A DNA stretch of 64,000 nt from RBG-16-66-20 sp052386675 (GCA_052386675.1 JBQTJX010000039.1:62001-126000), one strand, 5' to 3'; positions 50,641-60,065 are shown, counted from the stretch's first letter. Made by a program: numbers and translations. The notes: generated by a model not told the origin, from the sequence alone.

Positions 50641-50688
50641 CCTTTTCCGGCCGCCTGACCGGCCGCCGCATTTTCCAATGCAGCCGGG

Positions 50689-51702
50689 GTGAACATCACC
50701 GTCGCTGTGGATTGCATGGGAGGCGATCACGGCCCCCATGTGACGGTGCCTGCCGCGCTGCAGTTCGTGCGCGAGCACGCCGGGGTGTCGGTCATCCTGG
50801 TGGGCCAGGGCGTCGCGATCGAGCGCGAGCTGTCGGCGCGTGGCGCGCAACCCGACGCCCGGCTGCGGGTGCAGCACGCGGCCGAGGTGGTGGCGATGGA
50901 CGAGCCGCCGGTTCAGGCGCTGCGGTTCAAGAAGCAGTCCTCGATGCGCGTCGCGATCAACCTGGTGAAGAGCGGCGAGGCGCATGCCTGTGTCAGTGCC
51001 GGGAATACCGGCGCCCTGATGGCCATTTCGCGCTTCGTGCTGAAGACGCTGCCGGGGATCGACCGCCCCGCGATCGCCACGGTACTGCCCAACATGCGCG
51101 GCGGCTTCACCACGGTGCTTGACCTCGGCGCCAACGTCGACTGCACCCCGGAGCAACTGACCCAGTTCGGCCTCATGGGCGCGATGCTGGTCGCGGCCAC
51201 TGAGCACAACGAGCGGCCCAGCGTGGGCTTGCTCAACATCGGCATCGAGGACATCAAGGGCAACGAGACCGTGAAGCGCGCGGCCGAACTGCTGCGCGAG
51301 AGCGGCCTGAATTTCTACGGCAATGTCGAGGGCGACGACATCTTCAAGGGCACCACCGACGTGGTGGTCTGCGACGGCTTCGTCGGCAACTCGGTGCTCA
51401 AGGCCTCGGAGGGCGTGGCGAAGATGATCGTGGCGTTCCTGAAGCAGGAGTTCTCCCGCAACGCGCTGCGCAAGCTCTCGGCGCTAGCGGCGATGCCGGT
51501 GCTCAAGGCCATGAAGGCGCGCATGGACCCAGGCCGCTACAACGGCGCCAGCCTGCTCGGCCTGCGCGGCGTCGTCATCAAGAGCCACGGCTCGGCCGAT
51601 GCCTACGCCTTCGGGCAGGCCCTGGCGCGCGCCGCCGACGAGGTGCGCAACGACGTCGTGGCGCGCATCACCCACCGCCTGGCGCAGCCGGGGACTGCAT
51701 GA
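50689..51702 (+). CDS. plsX: phosphate acyltransferase PlsX
   Basis: A 337-residue enzyme that turns acyl-ACP into acyl-phosphate for phospholipid synthesis. VAVDCMGGDHGP at the N-terminus, SAGNTGALMA and GFVGNSVLKASEG are family signatures. GTG start at 50689 follows CAGCCGGG. It overlaps fabH by four bases (ATGA). Confidence 0.96.
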   Translation: MNITVAVDCMGGDHGPHVTVPAALQFVREHAGVSVILVGQGVAIERELSARGAQPDARLRVQHAAEVVAMDEPPVQALRFKKQSSMRVAINLVKSGEAHACVSAGNTGALMAISRFVLKTLPGIDRPAIATVLPNMRGGFTTVLDLGANVDCTPEQLTQFGLMGAMLVAATEHNERPSVGLLNIGIEDIKGNETVKRAAELLRESGLNFYGNVEGDDIFKGTTDVVVCDGFVGNSVLKASEGVAKMIVAFLKQEFSRNALRKLSALAAMPVLKAMKARMDPGRYNGASLLGLRGVVIKSHGSADAYAFGQALARAADEVRNDVVARITHRLAQPGTA

Positions 51703-52664
51703 GCCGGGTTTATTCGCGTATCGCCGGCACCGGCAGCTACCTTCCGCCGCGCGTGATGACCAACGACGAGTTCGCCAAGCGCCTGGAGACCAGCGACGAA
51801 TGGATCCGCGAGCGCACCGGCATTCGGCAGCGCCACATTGCCGACGAGTCGCAGGCTTCGAGCGACCTTGCGCTGGAGGCCGGTCGCCGTGCCATCGAGG
51901 CAGCCGGTCTGGACGCCTCGGCGATCGACTTGATCATCGTCGCCACTTCGACGCCGGACTACATCTTTCCCAGCACCGCCTGCCTGCTGCAGGCCAAGCT
52001 GGGCATCGCGAACGGCGCGGCCTTCGACGTGCAGGCGGTCTGCAGTGGATTCGTCTATGGCCTCGCGACCGCCGACAACTTCATCCGCGCCGGGTCCGCG
52101 AAGCACGCGCTGGTGGTCGGGGCGGAAGTGTTCTCACGGATCCTGGACTGGAACGACCGCGGCACCTGCGTGCTGTTCGGCGACGGCGCCGGCGCGGTGG
52201 TGCTGTCGTCCGCCGACCGGCCCGGCATCCACGCCTCGGTGCTGCGCGCGGACGGCCGCCATTCCGGCATCCTGTCGGTCCCGGGCAACGTCTGCGGCGG
52301 GAAGATCGTCGGCTCGCCGTTTCTGCAGATGCAGGGCAACCAGGTATTCAAGTTCGCGGTCAGGGTGCTGGATGAAGTCGGGGGCGAGGTGCTGGCGGCC
52401 GCGGGAATGTCAGTGGCGGACCTGGACTGGCTGATACCGCACCAGGCCAACGTGAGGATCCTGGAGGCGACGGCGAAGAAAATGGGCTTGCCGCGCGAGA
52501 AGCTGGTGGTCACGGTGGACCACCACGGCAACACGTCGGCGGCGTCGGTGCCGCTGGCGCTCGACGAATATGTGCGGGCAGGGAAGATCCGTCCGGGGCA
52601 CAGGGTGATGCTGCAGGGCGTGGGCGGCGGCTTCACCTGGGGCGCGACGCTGGTCACGATGTAG
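51699..52664 (+). CDS. fabH: 3-oxoacyl-ACP synthase III (KASIII)
   Basis: A 321-residue condensing enzyme that starts fatty acid synthesis from acetyl-CoA and malonyl-ACP. The triad is visible: C115 in AVCSGF, His in IPHQANVRI and Asn in HHGNTSAAS. Length is typical. It overlaps plsX and precedes fabD by nine bases. Confidence 0.97.
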   Translation: MSRVYSRIAGTGSYLPPRVMTNDEFAKRLETSDEWIRERTGIRQRHIADESQASSDLALEAGRRAIEAAGLDASAIDLIIVATSTPDYIFPSTACLLQAKLGIANGAAFDVQAVCSGFVYGLATADNFIRAGSAKHALVVGAEVFSRILDWNDRGTCVLFGDGAGAVVLSSADRPGIHASVLRADGRHSGILSVPGNVCGGKIVGSPFLQMQGNQVFKFAVRVLDEVGGEVLAAAGMSVADLDWLIPHQANVRILEATAKKMGLPREKLVVTVDHHGNTSAASVPLALDEYVRAGKIRPGHRVMLQGVGGGFTWGATLVTM

Positions 52665-52673
52665 GGGTATGCG

Positions 52674-53612
52674 ATGAAGCTGGCCATGGTGTTTCCGGGA
52701 CAGGGCTCGCAGGCGGTAGGCATGCTCAAGGCCTACGCTGGGTTGCCGGGCGTTGACGAGGCGCGTGCCGAAGCCGGCGCCGCACTTGGCGAGGACTTCC
52801 TGAAGCTGCTCGACGAAGGCCCGGCGGAGTCGCTGGCGCTGACGACGAATACGCAGCCGGCCATGCTGACCGCGGGCGTTGCGGCCTGGCGCGCTTGGCG
52901 CGGCCTCGGCGGTCCCGAACCGGTGATCGTCGCCGGGCACAGCCTGGGAGAGTACGCGGCGCTGGTCGCCAGCGGCGCGCTCTCATTTGCAGACGCGCTG
53001 CCGCTGGTGCGCTTCCGTGCGCAAAGCATGCAGGAAGCGGTACCCGAAGGCGTCGGCGCGATGGCGGCGATCCTGATGCTCGACGACGATGTGGTGCGCG
53101 CCTCTTGCGCCGAGGCCCAGGCATCGGGCGAAGTGGTCGAGGCGGTGAACTTCAACGCGCCGGGGCAAGTGGTGATCGCGGGCCACAAGTCCGCTGTTGC
53201 GCGCGCCATGGAGATCTGCAAGGCGAAGGGCGCCAAGCGCGTCATGCCCCTGCCGGTCAGCGCGCCGTTCCATTCCAGCCTGATGCGCCCGGCTGCGGCA
53301 GAGTTGCGCGGCTATCTCGAGAAGGTGAACTTCAGCGTGCCTGCGATTGCGCTCATCAACAATGTCGATGTCGCCGAGGAGCGCGACCCTGCGAGGATCC
53401 GCGATGCGCTGGTGCGCCAGGCCGCCTCGCCGGTGCGCTGGGTCGAGACGGTCAGGAAGATGGCCGCCGAAGGCGTCACCCATGTAGTCGAGGCGGGTCC
53501 CGGCAAGGTGCTTGCAGGCGCGATCAGGCGCATCGACGGCGGGCTGCAGGGCATCGCGCTGACGGATCGCGCCTCGCTTGAACAGGCGGTCGCGACTTTG
53601 AAGGGGGGCTGA
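52674..53612 (+). CDS. fabD: malonyl-CoA:ACP transacylase
   Basis: A 312-residue acyltransferase that loads malonyl onto ACP. GQGSQ at 9-13, nucleophile S90 in GHSLGEY and the catalytic His in SAPFHSSLM are all present. It is followed by fabG after two bases. Confidence 0.97.
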   Translation: MKLAMVFPGQGSQAVGMLKAYAGLPGVDEARAEAGAALGEDFLKLLDEGPAESLALTTNTQPAMLTAGVAAWRAWRGLGGPEPVIVAGHSLGEYAALVASGALSFADALPLVRFRAQSMQEAVPEGVGAMAAILMLDDDVVRASCAEAQASGEVVEAVNFNAPGQVVIAGHKSAVARAMEICKAKGAKRVMPLPVSAPFHSSLMRPAAAELRGYLEKVNFSVPAIALINNVDVAEERDPARIRDALVRQAASPVRWVETVRKMAAEGVTHVVEAGPGKVLAGAIRRIDGGLQGIALTDRASLEQAVATLKGG

Positions 53613-53614
53613 TC

Positions 53615-54337
53615 ATGCTGGACGGAAAGATCGCGCTGGTCACCGGCGCCTCGCGCGGTATCGGGCGCGCCATTGCGCTCGAACTGGCGAAGCAGGGCGC
53701 GAAAGTGGTCGGTACCGCGACCACGGAGGAAGGCGCCAAGGGCATCGCCACCGCCGGAATCACCGGCAAGGTGCTGAACGTGCGCGACCCGGCGCAGTGC
53801 GATGCCGTGGTGGCGGAGATCCAGAAGGAAATCGGTGACATCCTAGTCCTGGTCAACAACGCTGCGGTGACGCGCGACAACCTCGCGCTGCGCATGAAGG
53901 ACGCGGAATGGGACGAGGTGATGGAGACCAACCTCAAGGGGGTGTTCCGCCTGTCGCGAGCGGTGCTGCGCGGGATGATGAAGGCGCGCTGGGGCCGGAT
54001 CATCAGCATCACCTCGGTGGTGGGCGCCTCCGGCAATCCGGGCCAGGCCAATTACGCCGCGGCCAAGGCCGGCGTGGTCGGCATGGCCAAGTCACTGGCG
54101 CGCGAACTCGGCAGCCGCAACATCACGGTCAACTGCGTCGCGCCGGGCTTCATCGACACCGACATGACGCGCGCGCTGCCCGAGGCGCAGAGGGCAGCGC
54201 TGCTGGGCCAGATCCCGCTCGGGCGGCTCGGCGCTGCAGAGGACATCGCGGCCGCGGTCGCCTACCTGGCGTCGCCGGCGGCGGGCTACGTGACGGGGAC
54301 GGTGCTGCACGTCAACGGCGGCATGTATATGACCTGA
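53615..54337 (+). CDS. fabG: 3-oxoacyl-ACP reductase
   Basis: A 240-residue SDR that reduces 3-oxoacyl-ACP with NADPH. GASRGIG at 11-17, S134, Y147 and K151 form the cofactor site and catalytic triad; NAAVTRDNL is a FabG hallmark. It is the third fab gene in line, 53 bases before acpP. Confidence 0.97.
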   Translation: MLDGKIALVTGASRGIGRAIALELAKQGAKVVGTATTEEGAKGIATAGITGKVLNVRDPAQCDAVVAEIQKEIGDILVLVNNAAVTRDNLALRMKDAEWDEVMETNLKGVFRLSRAVLRGMMKARWGRIISITSVVGASGNPGQANYAAAKAGVVGMAKSLARELGSRNITVNCVAPGFIDTDMTRALPEAQRAALLGQIPLGRLGAAEDIAAAVAYLASPAAGYVTGTVLHVNGGMYMT

Positions 54338-54355
54338 TGGATCGGCCGATTCCGG

Positions 54356-54361
54356 TAAAAT
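54356..54361 (+). promoter_or_regulatory. acpP: possible -10 element of an acpP promoter
   Basis: TAAAAT lies 29 bases before the acpP start, in the only sizeable gap of the fab cluster. No good -35 hexamer is placed 16-18 bases upstream. acpP often has an extra promoter because ACP is needed in large amounts. Confidence 0.3.
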
Positions 54362-54390
54362 AACGCTTGCGAACAGGGAAGGAGCAGGAC

Positions 54391-54630
54391 ATGGAAAACA
54401 TCGAACAAAGAGTCAAGAAAATCATCGCCGAACAACTCGGCGTCAACGAGGCCGAGATCAAGATCGAGTCGTCCTTCGTCGACGACCTGGGTGCCGACTC
54501 CCTCGACACCGTCGAGTTGGTGATGGCGCTGGAAGAGGAGTTCGAGACCGAGATCCCCGACGAGGACGCGGAGAAGATCACCACCGTGCAGCAGGCGATC
54601 GACTACGTGAAGTCGCACTCCAAGTCCTAG
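54391..54630 (+). CDS. acpP: acyl carrier protein
   Basis: A 79-residue acidic ACP with the phosphopantetheine serine S37 in GADSLDTVEL. The ATG at 54391 is used because GGGAAGGAGC precedes it; the frame extends eight codons upstream without reason. It carries growing acyl chains for the neighbouring Fab enzymes. Confidence 0.98.
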   Translation: MENIEQRVKKIIAEQLGVNEAEIKIESSFVDDLGADSLDTVELVMALEEEFETEIPDEDAEKITTVQQAIDYVKSHSKS

Positions 54631-54635
54631 CGCAA

Positions 54636-55874
54636 GTGCAGCGCCGCAGAGTCGTCGTCACCGGGCTGGGCGTCGTCAGCCCGGTGGGCAATACCGTTCC
54701 GGAAGCCTGGGAGAGCGTGCTCGCGGGCAAGTCCGGCATCACGCGCGTCACGCGATTCGACCCGGCGCGGCTCTCGTGCCAGATCGCGGCCGAGGTGAAG
54801 GGCTTCGACGTTACCCAGTACATCTCCTCCAAGGAAGCGCGCCGGATGGATACCTTCATCCACTACGGCATGGGTGCAGGGCTTCAGGCATGGAAGGATT
54901 CGGGTGTCGCGGTGACGCCGGAGGCGGCGGAGCGCTTCGGCATCAACTTCGGTTCGGGCTTCGGTGGCCTGCCGATGATCGAGGCCACTCACGATGAACT
55001 TAAGAAGAACGGCCCGCGCCGCATTTCGCCGTTTTTCGTTCCCGGCACCATCATCAACATGATCGCGGGCAACCTGTCGATCATGCTCGGGACCAAGGGC
55101 CCGAACCTTGCGATTGTCACCGCCTGCACCACGTCAACCCATTGCATCGGCGAGGCGGCCAAGGCCATCCGATACGGCGATGCCGACGTCATGATCGCCG
55201 GCGGAGCCGAGTCCACCGTGACGGAACTCGCCTTGGGAGGCTTCGCCTCGGCGCGGGCCCTATCCACGCGTAACGATGATCCCGCGGGCGCCAGCCGGCC
55301 CTGGGACAGGGACCGCGACGGTTTCGTGCTCGGCGAAGGCGCCGGCGCCGTGGTGCTCGAGGAGTACGAGCACGCGAAGAATCGCGGTGCGCACATTTAT
55401 TGCGAGGTCGCCGGCTACGGCGTCTCGTCCGATGCATTCCACATGACGGCGCCGGCGGAGGATGGCGACGGCGCCTTCCGCTGCATGCGCAATGCGCTGA
55501 AGGACTCCGGCCTGGGGCTGGACACCGTGGACTACATCAACGCCCATGGCACTTCCACGCCGCTGGGGGACATCGCCGAGACCGTCGCGGTGAAGCGCGT
55601 GCTGGGCGACCGGGCGAATAAGGTCGCGGTCAACTCCACCAAGTCCATGACCGGCCACCTGCTGGGCGCGGCCGGCGGCGTGGAGGCAGTGTTCACCATC
55701 CTCGCGCTTCACAACCAGGTTTCGCCTCCGACCATCAACCTGCAGAACCCGGATCCGGCCTGCGACCTGGACTACGTGCCGAACACTGCGCGCAAGATGG
55801 CCATCCGGACCGCGGTGTCCAATTCCTTCGGCTTCGGCGGCACAAACGGGTCCCTGGTCTTTACGCGAGCCTGA
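54636..55874 (+). CDS. fabF: 3-oxoacyl-ACP synthase II (KASII)
   Basis: A 412-residue elongating condensing enzyme: C164 in TACTTSTHC, His in NAHGTSTPLGD and STKSMTGHLLGAAG form the Cys-His-His site. The GTG start lies five bases after the acpP stop. FabF extends chains and adjusts membrane fluidity. Confidence 0.96.
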   Translation: MQRRRVVVTGLGVVSPVGNTVPEAWESVLAGKSGITRVTRFDPARLSCQIAAEVKGFDVTQYISSKEARRMDTFIHYGMGAGLQAWKDSGVAVTPEAAERFGINFGSGFGGLPMIEATHDELKKNGPRRISPFFVPGTIINMIAGNLSIMLGTKGPNLAIVTACTTSTHCIGEAAKAIRYGDADVMIAGGAESTVTELALGGFASARALSTRNDDPAGASRPWDRDRDGFVLGEGAGAVVLEEYEHAKNRGAHIYCEVAGYGVSSDAFHMTAPAEDGDGAFRCMRNALKDSGLGLDTVDYINAHGTSTPLGDIAETVAVKRVLGDRANKVAVNSTKSMTGHLLGAAGGVEAVFTILALHNQVSPPTINLQNPDPACDLDYVPNTARKMAIRTAVSNSFGFGGTNGSLVFTRA

Positions 55875-55881
55875 TCCGCGC

Positions 55882-56346
55882 TTGAACGGCGCGTCTCCCG
55901 TCAACCTCACCCTTTCTCCCTCGCCGGGCTTTGCTGTCGCGATCCTGGCCGTCCATGCTGCCGCGGCGGTGTGCCTTTGGCTGCTGCCGCTGCCCGGGCC
56001 CCTCGCTACGGTGCTGGCAACCCTGGTCGTGGCGCTGGGCGCTGCGGTCTCCTGGGACCGGGCGCTGCTGGCGGCGCGGGGGTCGGTCATCGGCATCGAG
56101 CTGTCCGGCCCTGCGGCAGCGGTCCTCCGGCTTCGCGATGGCCGTCGCGTGCCATCGGCGGTCGGGCCGGTCCGGTTCGTGAGCCGCTTCTGCGTCAGCC
56201 TGCCGGTCAGGGCACCGCTGCGCCGCAGCCTGGTGGTCACGACCTCCATGCTGAAACCGGAATCGTTCCGGATCCTTTGCCTGTGGGCGCTGTGGGACCG
56301 GGTTCCCGACCCCTCCCGCGTGGTGTCCCGGCAACTCCCTGCCTGA
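55882..56346 (+). CDS. YgfX/CptA-like small membrane protein
   Basis: A 154-residue protein with two hydrophobic helices (20-36 and 39-56, LLPLPGPLATVLATLVVALGA cut) and a C-terminal beta-rich domain ending FRILCLWALWDRV. It resembles the YgfX/protein-YgfX group (the toxin-like partner of SdhE in enterobacteria) and is commonly found between fabF and rpoE in betaproteobacteria. TTG start at 55882. The role is uncertain. Confidence 0.65.
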   Translation: MNGASPVNLTLSPSPGFAVAILAVHAAAAVCLWLLPLPGPLATVLATLVVALGAAVSWDRALLAARGSVIGIELSGPAAAVLRLRDGRRVPSAVGPVRFVSRFCVSLPVRAPLRRSLVVTTSMLKPESFRILCLWALWDRVPDPSRVVSRQLPA

Positions 56347-56366
56347 CCCGGTAACGGCGATGCGCC

Positions 56367-56393
56367 GAACTATTTGCAAACCGCCGTGTCTGT
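56367..56393 (+). promoter_or_regulatory. rpoE: sigma-E (RpoE)-type promoter upstream of rpoE
   Basis: GAACTA, 16 bases, TCTGT, close to the GAACTT-N16-TCTGA pattern of sigma-E/AlgU promoters (one mismatch in each box). It lies 34 bases before the rpoE ATG, so the sigma factor probably activates its own operon, as is known for rpoE and algU. Confidence 0.6.
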
Positions 56394-56426
56394 GGCACAT
56401 AGGGATGGCCGGCAAGTGGAGGCACG

Positions 56427-57032
56427 ATGGCCCAGTCTGACCGGGACATCGACCACGAGCTGGTCGTCAGGGCGCAGAAGGGCGACAAGCGGGCCTTTGA
56501 GCTGCTGGTGGTGAAATACCAGAGGAAGCTGGCCAGGCTGCTGTCGCGGCTGGTTCGCGACCCTGCGGAAGTCGAGGATGTCGCGCAGGAGGCTTTCATA
56601 AAGGCCTACCGCGCGCTGCCGGGCTTCCGCGGCGATAGCGCCTTCTATACGTGGTTGTATCGGATTGGTGTCAACACCGCCAAGAATTACCTGATGGCGA
56701 TGGGCCGCCGGGCGCCGACTTCCACGGAAGTGGAGGCGGAGGAGGCGGAAGGGTACGAGGAAGGCGAGCAGTTGCGCGACATCAACACGCCGGAAAGCCT
56801 GGCGCTGTCGCGGGAGATCGGGGCGACCGTGAACGCCGCGATCGACGGACTGCCCGAAGAGTTGCGCACGGCGATCCAGCTGCGCGAACTCGAGGGCATG
56901 AGCTACGAGGACATTGCGCGCATCATGGATTGTCCGATCGGAACCGTGCGGTCGCGGATCTTCAGGGCGCGCGAGGCGATCTCGGACAAGCTCAAGCCGC
57001 TGCTCGACACGGCGAAGGACAAGAGATGGTGA
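56427..57032 (+). CDS. rpoE: RNA polymerase sigma factor RpoE (sigma-E/AlgU)
   Basis: A 201-residue ECF sigma factor. Region 2 (AFELLVVKYQRKLARLLSRL, DVAQEAFIKAYRAL) binds core and the -10, and region 4 (LREL-EGMSYEDIARIMDCP-GTVRSRIFRARE) reads the -35. It directs the envelope-stress response and is held by the membrane anti-sigma RseA encoded next. Confidence 0.95.
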   Translation: MAQSDRDIDHELVVRAQKGDKRAFELLVVKYQRKLARLLSRLVRDPAEVEDVAQEAFIKAYRALPGFRGDSAFYTWLYRIGVNTAKNYLMAMGRRAPTSTEVEAEEAEGYEEGEQLRDINTPESLALSREIGATVNAAIDGLPEELRTAIQLRELEGMSYEDIARIMDCPIGTVRSRIFRAREAISDKLKPLLDTAKDKRW

Positions 57033-57045
57033 AGCAGGTGAAACG

Positions 57046-57585
57046 ATGACGATGCAGAAGATCTCCGAGCTGGCCGACGGCGAGCTTGACGGCGGCGAGG
57101 CCACCGGCGCCTACGCCGCGCTGAAGTCCGGCGGCGAGGCCCTCGAGGCCTGGCGCAGGTATCACCTGATCAGCGACGCGATGCGGGACACGCGATTGCT
57201 CTCCGCCGGATTCTCCGAGCGGGTGGCGGCACGGCTGGAACTGGAGCCCACGGTGCTGGCGCCAAAGGCCTTGCTGGCCCCGGTGCGCGGATTGCCCTGG
57301 TATGCGACGCGAGTCGCCGCCGGACTGGCGGGAATCGCGTTCGTTGGATTCGTTGCCGTGCCCGTGTTCGAGCAAGGGGCCACGCAGCCGCTGGCGAAGA
57401 AGCCCGATCCGGTTGCGCCTGTGATTGCAACCGCCGAGCCGGCGCCCGTCGTCGTGCCAACGTCCGAGGCAGCGCGTGACTACATGCAGGCCCACCAGGG
57501 CTACTCGCCCCGGAACGCGCTGCAGGGCTACGTGGACACGCGACAGGTGCAGACCGTTTCCGGAAGGACAACCCGGCAGCCATGA
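57046..57585 (+). CDS. rseA: anti-sigma-E factor RseA/MucA
   Basis: A 179-residue membrane protein: cytoplasmic sigma-binding domain (KISELADGELDGGEA, EAWRRYHLISDAMRD), one TM helix (about 87-105, VAAGLAGIAFVGFVAVPVF) and a periplasmic tail. It traps RpoE until stress-triggered proteolysis. The ATG at 57046 is chosen over the frame start inside rpoE; a second ATG two codons on is possible. It overlaps rseB (ATGA). Confidence 0.9.
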   Translation: MTMQKISELADGELDGGEATGAYAALKSGGEALEAWRRYHLISDAMRDTRLLSAGFSERVAARLELEPTVLAPKALLAPVRGLPWYATRVAAGLAGIAFVGFVAVPVFEQGATQPLAKKPDPVAPVIATAEPAPVVVPTSEAARDYMQAHQGYSPRNALQGYVDTRQVQTVSGRTTRQP

Positions 57586-58547
57586 AGCGCACCATCGGCG
57601 CACTGGTAGCTTCCGCGGTGCTCGCCGGTGTCGCGCATGCGCAGGCGCCTGCCGACGGCATGAGCCTGCTGGGACGGATCTACCAGGCCACCGAGAAACT
57701 GTCCTATTCCGGAACCTTCGTCTACCAGCAGGGCGACCGGGTCGAGACCTCGCGCATCAGCCGCGCCTACGGCCCGGCGGGAGAACTGGAGAAGATCGAG
57801 GTCCTCGACGGCCCGCGGCGCGAGATCCTGCGCACGCGTGACACCATCAGGTGCTTCCTGCCGGAGAGCCAGACCATCAAGGTCGAACGGCGCGTGGACC
57901 AGCGCGCGTTCCCGGCCATGCTGCCCGACAAGTTCGCGGATCTGACCCGTCACTACACCGTTTCGCTGGCCGACCCGGCGCGGATCGCCGGGTACGACTG
58001 CGAGTCGGTCGTGCTCACGCCAAAGGATGAGCTGCGCTACGGGTACAGGCTCTGGGCCGACAGCGCCACCGGCATGCTGCTCCGCGCCCGTACCTTCAAC
58101 GCCCGCGGCGAGACGATCGAGCAGTTCAGCTTCACGCAGCTGGCGATCGGCAGTGTGCCGCGCGAGCGCCTCAAGCCGCCGCGCGCGGCGCGCAACTGGC
58201 GCGTGGAGCACGCGTCGGTGGCACCGGCCAACCTGGCCGGCACGGGCTGGAACCTGGGTGCGGAGCTGCCGGGATTCCGCAAGATCTTCGAACTGACGCG
58301 GCGCCTGGGCGAGTCGCGCCCGGTGAATCAGGTGGTGTACTCCGATGGCCTGGCGGCCGTGTCGGTCTTCATTGAGCCGCTCGCCGGCAGGACGGACGCC
58401 GTCCGTCCCGGCCTGTCCAACCTGGGCGCGGTCAACATGTACACCCGCGAAGTGGCCAACCACCTGGTCACGGTGGTCGGCGAAGCGCCGGCGGCCAGCC
58501 TGCAGCGGATCGGCAACACCGTCGAGTACCGGCGGCCGTCGCAGTAG
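57582..58547 (+). CDS. rseB: sigma-E regulatory protein RseB/MucB
   Basis: A 321-residue periplasmic protein with a signal peptide (1-20, LVASAVLAGVAHAQ). The MucB/RseB lipoprotein-sensing domain is seen in YSGTFVYQQGDRVETSRI, RYGYRLWADSATGMLLRA and, at the C-terminus, VVYSDGLAAVSVFIEPL. It protects RseA from cleavage and releases it on sensing lipopolysaccharide. Follows rseA with a four-base overlap. Confidence 0.93.
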   Translation: MKRTIGALVASAVLAGVAHAQAPADGMSLLGRIYQATEKLSYSGTFVYQQGDRVETSRISRAYGPAGELEKIEVLDGPRREILRTRDTIRCFLPESQTIKVERRVDQRAFPAMLPDKFADLTRHYTVSLADPARIAGYDCESVVLTPKDELRYGYRLWADSATGMLLRARTFNARGETIEQFSFTQLAIGSVPRERLKPPRAARNWRVEHASVAPANLAGTGWNLGAELPGFRKIFELTRRLGESRPVNQVVYSDGLAAVSVFIEPLAGRTDAVRPGLSNLGAVNMYTREVANHLVTVVGEAPAASLQRIGNTVEYRRPSQ

Positions 58548-58578
58548 CCATCAAATCACCGAATCACCGAGGATCGAA

Positions 58579-60033
58579 ATGAACGTGCTCAGGAATTGGA
58601 CCGCAGTGCTGTTGCTGGCGTTCGCTGGCGGCGCCTCCGCGCAGGGACGCGACCTGCCGGACTTCACCCGCCTCGTCGAGGACCAGGGCAATGCGGTGGT
58701 CAACATCAGCACCACCCAGGCGGTGCGCCGGCCGGCACTGCCACAGATCCCGAACATGGACGACGACGAGGTGCAGGAGTTCTTCCGCCGCTTCATTCCG
58801 CGTCAGCAGCCCGGCCCGCAGCAGGGACCACAGCAGGGCCCGCAGCAGGGGCCGCGCCCGGAAAGCCGTTCGCTCGGATCGGGCTTCATCATCAGCGGTG
58901 ACGGCTACATCCTCACCAATGCGCACGTCGTCGACGGCGCCGACGAGATCAATGTCAAGTTCACCGACAAGCGCGAGTACAAGGCGAAGGTGATCGGCGC
59001 CGACCGCCGCACCGACGTGGCGCTGATCAAGATCGAGCCCAATTCGGCGCTGCCGACGGTGAAGTTCGGCGACCCCTCCCGGCTCAAGGTCGGCGAATGG
59101 GTACTGGCGATCGGCTCGCCGTTCGGCTTCGAGAACACGGTCACCGCGGGCATCGTCTCGGCGAAGGGCCGCTCCCTGCCACAGGAGAACTTCGTGCCGT
59201 TCATCCAGACCGACGTCGCCATCAATCCGGGCAACTCCGGAGGTCCCCTGTTCAACATGCGCGGGGAGGTGGTCGGAATCAATTCGCAGATCTACAGCCG
59301 CACCGGCGGTTTCATGGGATTGTCGTTCGCGATCCCGATCGACGTCGCCCTGGACATCCAGAAGCAGCTGCGCGACACCGGGCGTGTTTCGCGCGGCCGC
59401 ATCGGCGTCGTCATCCAGGAGGTTTCCCGGGACCTTGCCACGTCCTTCGGCCTGGACAAGCCGCGCGGCGCGCTGGTGAACTCGGTGGAGAAGGGCAGCC
59501 CGGCGGACAAGGCCGGCGTGCTGGCCACCGATATCATCGTCAGGTTCGACGGCAAGGCGGTAGAGGCCTCCGGTGACCTGCCACGCATCGTGGGTGGTAC
59601 CCGGCCCGGATCCAGGGCCGAACTGGAGGTATGGCGCAAAGGCGCCACGCGCACGCTGTCGCTCACCGTGGGCGAGCTCCAGGAAGAGCGCCTCGCGGCG
59701 CGCGACAAGCCGCGCGCGCAGAAGCCCGCCGAGCTTGCCGCGAACCGCCTCGGGCTGGTCGTGAGCGAGCTCACGGCAAAGCAACGCGAGGAGCTGAAGG
59801 TGCCGCACGGACTGGTCGTGACCGAGGTGAAGCCGGACGCCAGGGCCGAGGTCCGCCGCGGCGACGTGCTGCTGACGCTGGTCCACAAGGGCCAGCACAC
59901 CGACCTCAGGTCGGTCGAGCAGTTGAACAAGCTTCTGGGCGGGCTGGACCGGAACGCGGTCATTACGCTGCAGGTGCGGCGTGGCGAATCCGTAGCCTTC
60001 ATCACGGTGAATGGGCTCACCGACAAGGGCTGA
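58579..60033 (+). CDS. mucD: periplasmic serine protease MucD/DegP-like (HtrA family)
   Basis: A 484-residue HtrA protease. Signal peptide 1-21 (ending GGASA), catalytic H116 (NAHVVDG), D146 (RTDVALI) and S220 (GNSGGPL), then two PDZ domains (about 270-370 and 400-480). A Gln/Pro/Gly repeat (QQGPQQGPQQGP, 79-93) forms a flexible LA-loop region. It degrades misfolded envelope proteins and belongs to the sigma-E regulon as the last gene of the operon. The start follows GAGGATCGAA; a longer frame begins inside rseB. Confidence 0.94.
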   Translation: MNVLRNWTAVLLLAFAGGASAQGRDLPDFTRLVEDQGNAVVNISTTQAVRRPALPQIPNMDDDEVQEFFRRFIPRQQPGPQQGPQQGPQQGPRPESRSLGSGFIISGDGYILTNAHVVDGADEINVKFTDKREYKAKVIGADRRTDVALIKIEPNSALPTVKFGDPSRLKVGEWVLAIGSPFGFENTVTAGIVSAKGRSLPQENFVPFIQTDVAINPGNSGGPLFNMRGEVVGINSQIYSRTGGFMGLSFAIPIDVALDIQKQLRDTGRVSRGRIGVVIQEVSRDLATSFGLDKPRGALVNSVEKGSPADKAGVLATDIIVRFDGKAVEASGDLPRIVGGTRPGSRAELEVWRKGATRTLSLTVGELQEERLAARDKPRAQKPAELAANRLGLVVSELTAKQREELKVPHGLVVTEVKPDARAEVRRGDVLLTLVHKGQHTDLRSVEQLNKLLGGLDRNAVITLQVRRGESVAFITVNGLTDKG

Positions 60034-60043
60034 GGCCCTTTTT
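60025..60043 (+). terminator. short terminator overlapping the mucD stop
   Basis: AAGGGC-TGAG-GCCCTT gives a six-base-pair stem with the stop codon in its loop, followed by TTT and then GCTG. Weak but well placed to end the rpoE operon. Confidence 0.5.
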
Positions 60044-60065
60044 GCTGTAAAATCGCGGCGTTACG

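Noticed and set aside
58807..58860. Tandem 12-base repeat in mucD
   Set aside because: It encodes a short Gln/Pro/Gly linker in a protease loop, common in this family, and needs no further explanation.
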